DNA of 64,000 nucleotides from Pseudarthrobacter equi (GCF_900105535.1 NZ_LT629779.1:3224001-3288000); one strand, 5' to 3'. Numbered from the stretch's first letter, positions 35,706 to 45,240 are shown. Notes: a model not told the origin generated them from the letters alone. A program made the numbers and translations.

Positions 35706-36624
35706 AGCGAATCCTCGGGTCAAGCCAGGCGTACAGGAGATCAACGAGCAGGTTGGACACCACGAACACCAGCACCAGCACGCTGACGATGGACACGATG
35801 GTGGGGCCCTCAGTGCGCAGGACTGCCTGGTACAGCTTGTTGCCGACGCCCGGGACGTTGAAGATGCCTTCGGTAACGATGGCGCCGCCCATCAGGCCGC
35901 CAAGGTTGGCGCCCAGGTAGGTCACCACGGGGATCAGCGAGTTGCGCAGGATGTGTGCCAGGACCACCCGGGGCCGGGACAGGCCCTTGGCGGTGGCGGT
36001 CCGGACGTAGTCCGCGTTCATGTTCTCGCTGACCGACGCACGGGTCAGCCTGAGGACGTACGCGAAGGAGACAAGGCCCAGCACGACGGCGGGCAGCAGC
36101 AGGCTGCCCCAGTCTGCGTTGGCGCCCACGGTGGGTTTCGCCCAGCCGAGTTGTACGCCAAAGACCAGCTGGAACACGAAGCCCAGCACGAAGGTGGGAA
36201 CTGCGATGACCACCAGGGAAGCGACCAGGACGGTGGAGTCAAACCAGCCGCCACGGCGGAGCCCGGCGAATACGCCGAACGCCACACCGAAGATGGCCTG
36301 GATGGCCAGCGCTTCGACGGCCAGCATCGCCGTTACCGGGAAGACTCGGGCCAGGCTTGCCGCAATGGGCTGGCCGGTGAAGTCGTTGCCAAGGTTGAAC
36401 GTGAAGAGGTTCTTCAGGAACAGGCCGTACTGGACAATGAAGGGTTCATCAAGGTGGTACTGGCTGCGAAGGGTATCGATGACTGCCTGGGGTGGCTGGC
36501 GGTCGCCGAACAGTGCCGCGATGGGATCGCCGGGCAGGGCGAAGACCATGTAGTACACGAGGAGGGTGGTGCCGATGAAGACAGGGATCACCTGGAGGAG
36601 CCGGCGAAGGATAAAGCGGACCAC
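35695..36624 (-). CDS. Peptide ABC transporter permease, DppB type
   Basis: This 309-residue permease opens with the characteristic MVRFILRRLLQVIPVFIGTT and has about six helices. The large extracytoplasmic loop FGDRQPPQAVIDTLRSQYHL is conserved in DppB/OppB proteins. The EAA loop appears as TATAKGLSRPRVVLAHILRN near residue 205. It is the first permease in the leftward operon, 123 bases after the lipoprotein gene, with an intervening hairpin (36689-36720). Confidence 0.93.
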   Translation of the reverse strand: MVRFILRRLLQVIPVFIGTTLLVYYMVFALPGDPIAALFGDRQPPQAVIDTLRSQYHLDEPFIVQYGLFLKNLFTFNLGNDFTGQPIAASLARVFPVTAMLAVEALAIQAIFGVAFGVFAGLRRGGWFDSTVLVASLVVIAVPTFVLGFVFQLVFGVQLGWAKPTVGANADWGSLLLPAVVLGLVSFAYVLRLTRASVSENMNADYVRTATAKGLSRPRVVLAHILRNSLIPVVTYLGANLGGLMGGAIVTEGIFNVPGVGNKLYQAVLRTEGPTIVSIVSVLVLVFVVSNLLVDLLYAWLDPRIRYDQ

Positions 36625-36688
36625 GGTATCACCAGCCTTCCGGGGAGGAAGTGAACAGGTTCATGCATACCTTCCTGCCGTGCAAGCC

Positions 36689-36720
36689 AATGGGGGCCCG
36701 GCCGTAACCGGACCCCCATT
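36689..36720 (-). terminator. Intercistronic hairpin between the peptide-binding lipoprotein and its permeases
   Basis: A 12-base stem with one mismatch (AATGGGGG with CCCCCATT plus CCGG pairing) and a six-base loop lies in the gap after the binding-protein gene. No T-run follows on the - strand. It probably lowers or stabilises expression stepwise, as often seen after abundant binding proteins. Confidence 0.75.
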
Positions 36721-36747
36721 AGCCTTGGCGGCAAGTTAGATTAAGGA

Positions 36748-38433
36748 CTACTTAGCCGTGATGTTGTAGTAGAGGATGCTGCCGTTCCAGCCGGTTTCGG
36801 CCTTCACGACGTTGTTGCTCCACACGATCGGACGTGCCTGGTCCCACAGGGGCAGGCCGGGCAGATCCTCGAACAGCACTTCCTGTGCCTGGTTGAACTT
36901 GGCGTTTGCATCCTCGGTGGATGTGGCAGCCAGGCCCTCCTTGAGGAGCTTGTCGAACTCGGGGTTCGTGTACTTCTCGTAGTTGGAGGAAGCGTTGGTG
37001 CCCCAGACCGGGCCGAGGAAGTTGTACAGCGACGGGTAGTCACCCTGCCAGCCTGCACGGGTCAGGCCGGGGAGCTGCTGGGACTTGCGCAGGTTCAGGA
37101 CTTCAGCGAACTTGGCGAAGGGCTGGATTTCAGCCTGGATGCCGAGGTTGTTCTTGAAGCCGTTAGCAACGGCGTCGATCCATTCCTTGTTGCCACCATC
37201 GGTGTTGGAAGCAATCTGGAGCGGCTTGGAGTCGTCGTAGGGCTGGATCTTGTTGGCCTGCTCCCAGAGGTCCTTAGCCTTGGCGGCGTCGAACTTCAGG
37301 ACTTCGCTGCCCTTGAGGTCTCCCTTGAATCCGTCGATGACCGGCGGGACAAAGGCCTTGGCCGGGGTGCGGGTGCCGTTGAAGACAACCTTGGCGATTT
37401 CCTCGCGGTTGATGGCGTAGGAAAGGGCCTCGCGGCGCAGCTTGCCGGCTTCACCCTGGAAGTTCGGGTTGTACGGCGGGATGTTCAGCGTGGAGTTGGT
37501 GGCAACTGCCTTGGTGGCGTTACGGTCCTGGAAGTCCGTCTCATAGGTCTTCAGGGCGTTGGACGGCAGGACATCGGTGATGTCCAGGTTGTCCGACTGG
37601 AGATCCGTGTATGCGGGGCCCGGATCGGTGTAGAACTTGAAGGTCACGCCGCCGTTCTTGGACTCGCGCGGGCCGCTGTAGTCAGCGTTCTTGACGAGGG
37701 AAATCGACTGGTCGTGTACCCAGGCGCCTTCCTTCTCGAGCTTGTACGGGCCGTTACCCACCGGGTTCTCGCCGAAGGTCTTCGGGTCTGCCAGGGCAGC
37801 GGAAGGAAGCGGGAAGAAAGCGGAGTAGCCCAGGCGCAGCGACCAGTCTGCTTCAGGCTGGGCAAGCTTCACGGTGATCGTGGAGTCATCGGTTGCTGCC
37901 AGGCCGGACATGGTCTCGGCCGTCGGAGCAGGGGTGGTCTTGGTCTTGCCGTCGGCCGTCTTCTCGCTGTTGACCGCCGATACTTCTTCGTAGCCGGCGA
38001 TGGACTCAAAGAAGAAGCCGTTGTTCTGCAGGTTCTTCGAGTTGGCTGCGAAGTTCCAGGAGTCTACGAACGTCTTGGCCGTGATGGCCTCGCCGTTGGT
38101 GAACTTCTGGCCCTGCTTGACCTTGATGGTCCAGTTCTGGGCGTCGGAGGAATCAATGGATTCTGCCAACGCGTTGACCGGCTTGCCGTCGGCGTCGTAA
38201 GTCCGCAGGCCTTCGAAGAGGAGTTCGACGACGCGGCCGCCGTAGACCTCGTTGGTGTTGGCCGGCAGCAGCGGGTTCTGTGGTTCGTTGCTGTAAGCCG
38301 TGATGACCTTGTTGGGATCGCCGGTGGCGTCGCTGGATCCCTCCGTGGTGCCGCCTCCAGCGCCGCACCCGGTCAGGGCAAGCGCAGCGATTGCCACGAT
38401 GCCCAGTGCTTTGGAAGTGCGCGTGAAACGCAT
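36748..38433 (-). CDS. Peptide ABC transporter substrate-binding lipoprotein (family 5)
   Basis: This 561-residue lipoprotein has a signal sequence (SKALGIVAIAALALTGCGAG) with the lipobox Cys at about residue 23. The SBP_bac_5 fold follows: NEPQNPLLPANTNEVYGGRV, a lobe with NWTIKVKQGQKFTNGEAITA, and later LRREALSYAINREEIAKVVF. It captures di- or oligopeptides for the permease pair and double ATPase that follow on the same strand. Specificity is not readable. GAGGC precedes the ATG at 38433. Confidence 0.92.
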   Translation of the reverse strand: MRFTRTSKALGIVAIAALALTGCGAGGGTTEGSSDATGDPNKVITAYSNEPQNPLLPANTNEVYGGRVVELLFEGLRTYDADGKPVNALAESIDSSDAQNWTIKVKQGQKFTNGEAITAKTFVDSWNFAANSKNLQNNGFFFESIAGYEEVSAVNSEKTADGKTKTTPAPTAETMSGLAATDDSTITVKLAQPEADWSLRLGYSAFFPLPSAALADPKTFGENPVGNGPYKLEKEGAWVHDQSISLVKNADYSGPRESKNGGVTFKFYTDPGPAYTDLQSDNLDITDVLPSNALKTYETDFQDRNATKAVATNSTLNIPPYNPNFQGEAGKLRREALSYAINREEIAKVVFNGTRTPAKAFVPPVIDGFKGDLKGSEVLKFDAAKAKDLWEQANKIQPYDDSKPLQIASNTDGGNKEWIDAVANGFKNNLGIQAEIQPFAKFAEVLNLRKSQQLPGLTRAGWQGDYPSLYNFLGPVWGTNASSNYEKYTNPEFDKLLKEGLAATSTEDANAKFNQAQEVLFEDLPGLPLWDQARPIVWSNNVVKAETGWNGSILYYNITAK

Positions 38434-38703
38434 TCCGCCTCCTATGAGTTGTGGGAGATAACGAGGGGAAATCTGGTGTTTCCCCGCAGGCCGGGCACAG
38501 CTGTGAACTGTGACCTGTCCTACATGTACGAGTAGCCTAACCGCACGAAGTCCAGATACTGGTACTCCGTTGCCAAACCGTGACCGGGGCGTTCGAGACG
38601 CGTTAACCGGTTAACGGAAGTTGTGCAAGTCACATGCTACTCGGCGGTAGCGCCACTGCGAAATCGAAGCGTGGCCTGCATCACCCATTTGCCCGGCGGG
38701 GAA

Positions 38704-40482
38704 TCAGTTCTTGGTGCCCTGCTGGGCCAGGCGCCAATCGGAGATGTTCCACCACACGCCGAGGGGACCCGGGCTGGGTTTCACGCCTGCCACCCGGGCG
38801 TTGAAGGCTATGGCTCCGACCGTCTGGTACAGGGGCAGTCCGTACGCCTTCTCCCAGACGCGTTTATCGATCCCGGCCAGCAGTTCGTCCTGTTTTCCGA
38901 GGTCAGTGGTGGTGGCCAGTTGTTCCATCGCCTTGTCCGCGTCGCCGTCGGAGAATCCGTTGAAGTTGCTGCCCGCTCCGGTGCGGAAGATCTGGGGGAT
39001 GCGGCCCACGCCGGCGCCCGTTCCGATCCATCCCAGCAACGCGGCGTCGTAGCCTGCGCCCCCCAGCGACTTTGCCCAGTCCGCGTTTCCCTGGCCGGCA
39101 TCAACCACGCGGAAACCGGCCTGCTGCGCAGAATCGCGGATCAGGGTGAACGCCTTGGCCCGGTTGGGGTTGTCCCGGTTGTACAGGATCCGGACCGTCG
39201 GTGTGGCGCCGTCGAGGAGTTCCTTGGCTGCGTTGATGTCCACCTTGGCGTAGTCGGCCGAGCCGTTGTTTTTCACCGTGTCCGCGTATTTGGGCTGCCC
39301 GGGAAGGAAGACCTGCGAATCAAGCGGTTTGGCGTCCGCAATCAGGTCCCCCACCACCGCGTCCACGATGGCCTGCCGGGGCACGGCCTTCAGGAAGGCC
39401 TTGCGCACGTCTTCGTCCGCGAAGGGCCCGGAGAAGTTGAGGTCGAGGTGGTCGTATCCCGACTGGCTGTACTGCTCCACCGTGTTTCCCTGGTCCGCCA
39501 GGCCGGCGAAGAGTTTTGCGGTGTCAGCAGAAGGCTGCGGCGAGATGATGTCCGCCTGACCGCTGCGGAGCGCATCAACAGCGGTGGGAAGGGCACCGGT
39601 GAACCGCACGTTAATCTCGTCAAGCCACGGCTCGGTTCCCCAGACGTAGTCGCGGTTCCGCACGAGCTTCATGGATACTTCAGGAACGATGTCCCGCACG
39701 ATGTAGGGTCCGCTGGAAAGATACAGCGCGGGGTCGTCAGGCAGGGATTTCGTATCGAATCCGTTGTTCCAGAAATCTCCCACCGTCTTCAATGCCGAAT
39801 TTACTGCCGGCTTCCCGGGGTTTCCCTTGGGCGCGTCCTTGATCAGGTCGACCAGGTCCTCTTCGTCGCTCAGCCCGGCCTTGGCGGCGACTACGTGGGC
39901 CGGCAGGCCGACGTCGAACGCGGTCTGCCAGTCCGCGTACGGCGCGGCGTACTGCAGCGTGATGGACCGGCCGTCGTCGCCGAGCTCGGGGAACGCCGTG
40001 CCCGCGAGACCGCCGGCGGCTGACGCGGCCGAGAAGTACCTGGTGCCCGTCCCCGCCGCGGGATCCGCGTCGTCGAAGTAACCCGAACCCGCGGCCCAGC
40101 TCAGGAGGAGGTCGCCGGCGTCGATCGGCGCGCCGTCGGACCATTTGACGCCTTCGCTGACTGTGTACCGCACCTTGAGCGGATCATCGGAGACTTTTTC
40201 GTAGCGGCCGAACTTGTCGTTCCGGACCACCACGGATTTGTCGTCCAGGTAGTAGAAGCCGGAGTGCGTGGCTGAACCGATCTTGGAATTGATGTCCGTG
40301 TTGCCATCGGTGCTGAACGGGTTGAAGGAGGAAAAAGCGTTGACCTCAGCCACGGTGGCGCTGCCTCCGCGCTTGGCCTCGCCCACCACGACCGGCGCGC
40401 TGCCGCCGCCTGAGCAGCCTGAAAGGGCCATTGCGGCCACTGCCGCTGCGGTGATGTACTGCATCAGGCGCCTGACTGGCAT
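38704..40482 (-). CDS. LpqW-like orphan family 5 solute-binding lipoprotein
   Basis: This 592-residue lipoprotein has a signal peptide ending ALSGCSGGG (Cys near residue 23) and a family 5 binding-protein fold. It has no permease or ATPase of its own beside it. The sequence and position close to typA resemble mycobacterial LpqW, an orphan binding protein that directs lipomannan/lipoarabinomannan synthesis. Recognisable blocks are VNAFSSFNPFSTDGNTDINS, SEGVKWSDGAPIDAGDLLLS and DVRKAFLKAVPRQAIVDAVV. The LpqW role is an inference from homology and context; a peptide-binding role is possible. Confidence 0.78.
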   Translation of the reverse strand: MPVRRLMQYITAAAVAAMALSGCSGGGSAPVVVGEAKRGGSATVAEVNAFSSFNPFSTDGNTDINSKIGSATHSGFYYLDDKSVVVRNDKFGRYEKVSDDPLKVRYTVSEGVKWSDGAPIDAGDLLLSWAAGSGYFDDADPAAGTGTRYFSAASAAGGLAGTAFPELGDDGRSITLQYAAPYADWQTAFDVGLPAHVVAAKAGLSDEEDLVDLIKDAPKGNPGKPAVNSALKTVGDFWNNGFDTKSLPDDPALYLSSGPYIVRDIVPEVSMKLVRNRDYVWGTEPWLDEINVRFTGALPTAVDALRSGQADIISPQPSADTAKLFAGLADQGNTVEQYSQSGYDHLDLNFSGPFADEDVRKAFLKAVPRQAIVDAVVGDLIADAKPLDSQVFLPGQPKYADTVKNNGSADYAKVDINAAKELLDGATPTVRILYNRDNPNRAKAFTLIRDSAQQAGFRVVDAGQGNADWAKSLGGAGYDAALLGWIGTGAGVGRIPQIFRTGAGSNFNGFSDGDADKAMEQLATTTDLGKQDELLAGIDKRVWEKAYGLPLYQTVGAIAFNARVAGVKPSPGPLGVWWNISDWRLAQQGTKN

Positions 40483-40595
40483 GCCTCCGCCTCCTTGTGT
40501 ATTCCATCCCGGGGAAGGGGGCCTGGAGTCGCCAGGAACGCGCCCTACACAGTCAGGATACTTTGGTGTCGCCGGCTGGGCGGGGAGGAGGAACC

Positions 40596-42209
40596 CTACG
40601 CCCCCGGTTCGGGGGCGGGCCGCAGCAGCCGCGTGCCGCCGTCGTTCGGTTTAAGCAGCGCCTCCGCGCGGCGCCGGTGGCCGTTCCGGGTGTCCGGATC
40701 CATCGAGTCCAGCAGGGAGACCGCCATCCGGGACCGGGAGTTGCGCTCAATGACAGGGCGGTGGTCATCGATGAAGCTCCAGTACAGGGCATCCCAGTCG
40801 GGGATCCACTCCCCCGGAGGCAGATCGGACATTTTCCGCAGGTAGTTGCTGCCGGAGATGTATGGCTTGGTGGTGATTCCGGCACCTGAGGCGAACTGGC
40901 TCATCGCGTACACGTTGGGAACCATGACCCAGTCGTAGGCGTCCACATACATGGCCATGAACCATTCATAGACGTCGTGCGGGTGGATGCGCAGGAGGGA
41001 CATGGCGTTGCCCAGGATCATCAGCCGTTCAATGTGGTGGCTGTATCCGGTGGTGAGCACCCGGGAAATCACCATATCCACAGGGGCCAGCCCGGTGGTG
41101 GCATCCCACCACCCGGCGCCCAGCTCATTCGTGTGGTTGAGCAGGTTGGCGCTGCGCATCTGCCGGCCGCGGAGACGGTAGGTGGCGCGCATGTACTCCC
41201 GCCATCCGATCAGCTGCCGCACGAAACCCTCGAGCGAAGCCAACGGCGTGTCTTGGCCGGCGCCGTCCAAAACTGCGTCCAGGACCTCGCGGGGGTCCAG
41301 TAGCCCGATATTGAGTGCCGGGGTGAGCAGGGCGTGGTTGATGAACGGGTGCGCGGTGGAGATGGCGTCCTCGTAGGCACCAAATCCGGCAAGCCGATCG
41401 CGGACAAACTCGTGTACGTGCTGCCTGGCCTCCGCCGCGTCGGTGGGCCAGGCAAAGGAAGCAGGGTTCCCCGGGGCGTCCGGAAACTCCTCCGCTACCC
41501 AGGCGATGGCTGCCTCGACCTCACTCGACCCGGCGTCGGGGGTGGCCTCCGGCCCGCCGTCGTCGTCCATCAGTGCGTCAAGGTCGAACATCGCTTGCCC
41601 GGCGTCGTTTCCGCTGTTGAACCTGCCCACGGCGGCCGGGACGTACCCGCGGGGAAGCTTCTTCCTGTTCTCGGCGTCAAAGGACCACTTGCCGCCCACG
41701 GGGCCGCCGCCGTCCACCAGGACGTTGAGCCGGCGGCGTTGCCACACGTAGAAGTCGTGCATCCGGGCAGGATTGCCCGCGAACCATTCGTCGATCCGAC
41801 GGCGGTCCGTGAGGAAGTTGGGAGTCTCCAGGACGTCGCCGGCCTGCATCCGGTAGCCGCCGTCAGCGAGGGCGGCGAACAGGTCCTGCTCAAGCCAGTC
41901 GTCCACGACGTCGAACCAGGTCACCTGCCGCGGGCGGCTGCTGCGGATGAGCTGCCCCAGTTGGCTGCGCGATGTGCGCGAGGGGTGGCTGGCCAGGACG
42001 GCTACCTCATAGCCATGGCTGCGGAGCCGCCGCGCAAAGCGTGCCATCGATGCCCGGTGCAGGACCAGTTTGTGGGAGTGGAAGGCGTACTGCCGGAACA
42101 TGAGGTCGTGCTCGATCAGCACAAACACCGTGCCGTCAGCCGGCAGTTCAAGCTGCTGTTCGAAGAGCTGATGCGGCAGGACGAGGCGCAGGTGCTGGCC
42201 GGCTTGCAT
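40596..42209 (-). CDS. Cryptochrome/photolyase-family protein (PhrB/COG3046 type) lacking all cysteines
   Basis: This 537-residue protein has a photolyase-like alpha/beta domain (LRLVLPHQLFEQQLELPADG) and a long helical FAD domain. Hallmarks of the prokaryotic (6-4) photolyase family are GGKWSFDAENRKKLPRGY near residue 170, LIGWREYMRATYRLRGRQM, GYSHHIERLMILGNAM, YVDAYDWVMVPNVYAMSQFA and TTKPYISGSNYLRKMSDL. The four cysteines that bind a 4Fe-4S cluster in PhrB proteins are all absent; the usual CxxC-containing insert is replaced by LPPGEWIPDWDALYW. The start at 42209 (MQAGQHLRLVLPHQ) fits; the longer frame runs over the divergent gene. Confidence 0.85.
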   Translation of the reverse strand: MQAGQHLRLVLPHQLFEQQLELPADGTVFVLIEHDLMFRQYAFHSHKLVLHRASMARFARRLRSHGYEVAVLASHPSRTSRSQLGQLIRSSRPRQVTWFDVVDDWLEQDLFAALADGGYRMQAGDVLETPNFLTDRRRIDEWFAGNPARMHDFYVWQRRRLNVLVDGGGPVGGKWSFDAENRKKLPRGYVPAAVGRFNSGNDAGQAMFDLDALMDDDGGPEATPDAGSSEVEAAIAWVAEEFPDAPGNPASFAWPTDAAEARQHVHEFVRDRLAGFGAYEDAISTAHPFINHALLTPALNIGLLDPREVLDAVLDGAGQDTPLASLEGFVRQLIGWREYMRATYRLRGRQMRSANLLNHTNELGAGWWDATTGLAPVDMVISRVLTTGYSHHIERLMILGNAMSLLRIHPHDVYEWFMAMYVDAYDWVMVPNVYAMSQFASGAGITTKPYISGSNYLRKMSDLPPGEWIPDWDALYWSFIDDHRPVIERNSRSRMAVSLLDSMDPDTRNGHRRRAEALLKPNDGGTRLLRPAPEPGA

Positions 42210-42365
42210 GCCCCAACGATAGTTGGAATGTTCTCCGGACGTTGCCGGGCGGACAGCGGCTCCGCTGTCGCAAACGGTAACCTGCACCTGCCCTGTCCAC
42301 GAGCGGCGGGCCAGGCGAGCATATTCTGGGGTCAACCACCAGGCCCAAGCAAGCAAAGGAAGCCC

Positions 42366-43418
42366 ATGCCAGATCAGAACCGTCCCCTGCGAAAGCTTGG
42401 CTTCCTGACCATCGGCTTCTTCGATCCGGCCAACCCGGCCGCAGGCCACGAATCCACTTTGCAGGTCATCGAACTGGGTGAGCGGCTCGGTTTCGACAGC
42501 GCGTGGCTGCGGCACCGCCACCTGCAGTTTGGCATTTCCTCGCCCGTGGCGGTCATGGCAGCGGCCAGCCAGCGTACGTCCCGGATCGAGCTCGGTACAG
42601 CCGTTACGCCGCTGGGCTGGGAGAATCCCCTGCGCCTGGCCGAGGACATCGCCACCACGGACCTGCTGGCGGGCGGCCGGATCAACCCCGGCCTCAGCGT
42701 GGGCGAACCGATGCACTGGGACACGGTGAAGCATGAGCTCTACCCCGATTCCGCCGAGGTGGAGGACTTCAGCTACGCACGTGTGGAGCGGTTCGCCCGG
42801 CTGGTTGCGGGTGAACCTGTCCGCGATTTCTCCGGCAAGCAGGGTGTGGTGGAGGAGTTCTCCAACCGCGTAGAGCCGCATTCCCCGGGACTGCGCGATC
42901 GCCTCTGGTACGGCGCTGCCAGCCGGAAATCCGCGGTCTGGGCAGGGGAAAACGGCTTCAACCTGCTCTCCAGCAGCGTGATTTTCCCTGAAGCAGGCGA
43001 AGAACCCGACTTCGCCCGGATCCAGCAGTCCCAAATCCGCGCCTACCGGGACGCGGCCGCAGCGTCAGGACAGCCGCAGGAGCGGACCCGCGTATCGCAG
43101 GGGCTGGTGGTCATTCCCACCGATTCGGCCTCAGCGGCACAGAGGGAGAAGTACCAGCAGTACGTCGACGAACGCACGCCCCGCACGGCCGCCCCGCAGG
43201 GGCCGAAAAGAATGCTGTTCGCCCGGGACCTCATCGGCACGAGCGAGCACATCGCGGAGGAACTGTACGCGCACGCAGGTTTCCAGGAAGTTGACGAAGT
43301 AGCCTTCGCCCTGCCCTTCAGCTTTGAGCACGAGGACTACGTCCAGATCCTCACCGACGTCGCCACCCGGCTGGGTCCGGCACTTGGCTGGTCTCCGGCC
43401 GGAGCTGAACGAGCTTAG
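42366..43418 (+). CDS. LLM-class flavin-dependent monooxygenase
   Basis: This 350-residue bacterial luciferase-like protein has a TIM-barrel fold with opening LRKLGFLTIGFFDPANPAAG, ERLGFDSAWLRHRHLQFG, IELGTAVTPLGWENPLRLAE and GGRINPGLSVGEPMHWD. It should bind reduced FMN and oxidise an unknown substrate with oxygen. AAGGAAG lies six bases before ATG 42366. It is divergent from the photolyase-like gene across 156 bases, and its stop overlaps the stop of the convergent SDR. Substrate cannot be named. Confidence 0.85.
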   Translation: MPDQNRPLRKLGFLTIGFFDPANPAAGHESTLQVIELGERLGFDSAWLRHRHLQFGISSPVAVMAAASQRTSRIELGTAVTPLGWENPLRLAEDIATTDLLAGGRINPGLSVGEPMHWDTVKHELYPDSAEVEDFSYARVERFARLVAGEPVRDFSGKQGVVEEFSNRVEPHSPGLRDRLWYGAASRKSAVWAGENGFNLLSSSVIFPEAGEEPDFARIQQSQIRAYRDAAAASGQPQERTRVSQGLVVIPTDSASAAQREKYQQYVDERTPRTAAPQGPKRMLFARDLIGTSEHIAEELYAHAGFQEVDEVAFALPFSFEHEDYVQILTDVATRLGPALGWSPAGAERA

Positions 43419-44068
43419 AAGGCGGTGCTGGGCAGGTCCTTCTCGCCATCGGCGATCGCAGTGACAATCCGCGCTGCAACCAGGTCGGGATCCAGCGCCG
43501 CGCCGAATCGCGGCGCTGTCCCGGCGATCGGATGCTCAGACAGGGCGGTGCCGGTGTGGCCTGGACGTGCGTCCACGATTCTGATGCCCGCCCGGCGATA
43601 CTCGCGGGCCGCTGCAACAACGAAGGCCGCGAGTCCAGCCTTCGACGCCGAATATGCCGCCAGGCCAGCGACGGGCGCCTCGGCCACAACGCCACTCAAT
43701 GTGACAATGAAGGGCTCCCGGCCCTCGCGTGCGGACACCGCGAGGTAGGGCTGGCTCTTGGTGATGAGGCGGATCGGACCGGTCGTGTTCACAGCGAAAA
43801 GTTCGTCCACTGTGGCGGGTTCAAGGTCTGACGCGGCGCCGAAGGCAACGACCCCTGACGCAACCACTAACCCGTCGAGGCGACCGTACTGCGCATTCGT
43901 CTCATCCAGCATCGCTTGGATCACGGAAGGTTCGCGCAGATCGTACCCATCTGACTTTGAGGACCGGGCGACGACGGCGCCGCTGCTCTCCAGCAGGGCG
44001 GCGACGCGCGAACCGAGTCCGCCGCTGGCGCCGACTACCAGAACCACCGCTCCCCGAAGTGTCGTCAT
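43415..44068 (-). CDS. SDR-family NAD(P)-dependent oxidoreductase
   Basis: This 217-residue short-chain dehydrogenase has the Rossmann motif VLVVGASGGLGSRVA at residues 9-23, the NNAG-like region reading VVASGVVAFGAAS, and the catalytic Tyr-x3-Lys in AAYSASKAGLAAF near residue 140, with Ser upstream in VTLSGVVAEAP. Substrate and cofactor choice are unclear. It is flanked by the ychF terminator upstream and is convergent with the monooxygenase. Confidence 0.87.
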   Translation of the reverse strand: MTTLRGAVVLVVGASGGLGSRVAALLESSGAVVARSSKSDGYDLREPSVIQAMLDETNAQYGRLDGLVVASGVVAFGAASDLEPATVDELFAVNTTGPIRLITKSQPYLAVSAREGREPFIVTLSGVVAEAPVAGLAAYSASKAGLAAFVVAAAREYRRAGIRIVDARPGHTGTALSEHPIAGTAPRFGAALDPDLVAARIVTAIADGEKDLPSTAF

Positions 44069-44102
44069 GGAGAGATCCTAGGCCACGTGAAGCGCGCCAA
44101 CA

Positions 44103-44140
44103 GGAACGGGCCCATCTGCGCAAGCAGATGGGCCCGTTCC
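44103..44140 (-). terminator. Terminator downstream of ychF
   Basis: Two perfect 17-base arms enclose a GCAA loop between the ychF stop and the SDR start on the - strand. Confidence 0.92.
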
Positions 44141-44154
44141 GAAATCCTCTGGAA

Positions 44155-45240
44155 CTAAACGTTAAAGCGGAACTCCACCACGTCGCCGTCGGACATGACG
44201 TATTCCTTGCCTTCGATCCGGACCTTGCCGCGGGACTTCGCCTCGGCCATGGACCCGGCCTCCACGAGGTCGGCGAAGGAGACCACTTCAGCCTTGATGA
44301 AACCGCGCTGGAAGTCCGAGTGGATCACTCCTGCGGCCTGCGGGGCCGTGTCACCCTGGCGGATGGTCCAGGCGCGCGCTTCCTTGGGACCCGCCGTCAG
44401 GTAGGTCTGCAGCCCGAGGGTGTGGAAACCGACGCGGGCCAGCTGGTCCAGGCCGGACTCTTCCTGCCCGTTCATCTCCAGCATTTCGCGGGCTTCTTCC
44501 TCGTCCAGCTCAACGAGGTCCGCTTCGAGCTTGGCGTCGAGGAAGATGCAGTCCGCGGGGGCTACGAGGGCCCGCAGTTCGTCCTGCTTTTCCTGGCTGC
44601 CCAGGATGGCCTCGTCGGCGTTGAAGACGTAGATGAACGGCTTGGCCGTCAGGAGCCCGAGCTCCTTGAGGTGCTCCATCTCCAGCTTGTCGCTCTTGAC
44701 CGAGGAAAAAATGGTGTCGCCGCGCTCGAGGACGGTCTGGGCGGCCTTGATGGCAGCCAGTTCGGCGGCCTCCCGCTTCTTGATCTTGACCTCTTTTTCG
44801 ATCCGGGGAATGGCCTTCTCGATGGTCTGCAGGTCCGCGAGGATCAGCTCGGTGTTGATGGTCTCCATATCCGAGCGCGGATCAACCTTGCCGTCCACGT
44901 GGATGACATCGGGGTCATCGAACACGCGCACCACCTGGGCGATGGCCTCCGCCTCGCGGATGTTCGCCAGGAACTGGTTGCCCAGCCCTTCGCCCTCGGA
45001 CGCGCCCTTGACGATGCCGGCGATGTCCACGAAGGACACGGCGGCGGGCAGGACGCGCTGCGAGTTGAAGATCCCGGCAAGCTGCTGCAGCCGGGGATCC
45101 GGCAGGTTCACGACGCCGACGTTCGGTTCGATAGTGGCGAACGGGTAGTTCGCCGCCAGGACCTGGTTGCGGGTCAGCGCGTTGAAGAGAGTTGATTTGC
45201 CGACGTTGGGCAGTCCGACGATGCCAATAGTAAGAGCCAC
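44155..45240 (-). CDS. ychF: Redox-regulated ATPase YchF (Obg family)
   Basis: This 361-residue P-loop NTPase has G1 [16 protein letters not shown]3-type [19 protein letters not shown] and the C-terminal TGS-like domain ending [15 protein letters not shown]. The usual NKxD G4 motif is replaced by the family's ATP-specific FNADEA region. YchF/OLA1 is a conserved, mostly ribosome-associated regulator of translation and oxidative stress. The GTG at 45240 gives the normal VALTIGIVG start; a GTG two codons earlier is also open. It is divergent from rmuC. Confidence 0.93.
   Translation of the reverse strand: MALTIGIVGLPNVGKSTLFNALTRNQVLAANYPFATIEPNVGVVNLPDPRLQQLAGIFNSQRVLPAAVSFVDIAGIVKGASEGEGLGNQFLANIREAEAIAQVVRVFDDPDVIHVDGKVDPRSDMETINTELILADLQTIEKAIPRIEKEVKIKKREAAELAAIKAAQTVLERGDTIFSSVKSDKLEMEHLKELGLLTAKPFIYVFNADEAILGSQEKQDELRALVAPADCIFLDAKLEADLVELDEEEAREMLEMNGQEESGLDQLARVGFHTLGLQTYLTAGPKEARAWTIRQGDTAPQAAGVIHSDFQRGFIKAEVVSFADLVEAGSMAEAKSRGKVRIEGKEYVMSDGDVVEFRFNV

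Noticed and set aside
38623..40023. A 466-codon + strand frame opposite the LpqW-like gene
   Set aside because: Antisense to a lipoprotein gene with an intact signal peptide; no motif in the shadow.
40596..43034. A long frame extending the photolyase gene upstream
   Set aside because: The extra part overlaps the divergent monooxygenase gene; the conserved N-terminus starts at 42209.
41334..43418. A 694-codon frame upstream of the monooxygenase
   Set aside because: Residues before 42366 are antisense to the photolyase homologue; the ATG at 42366 has a good ribosome binding site.
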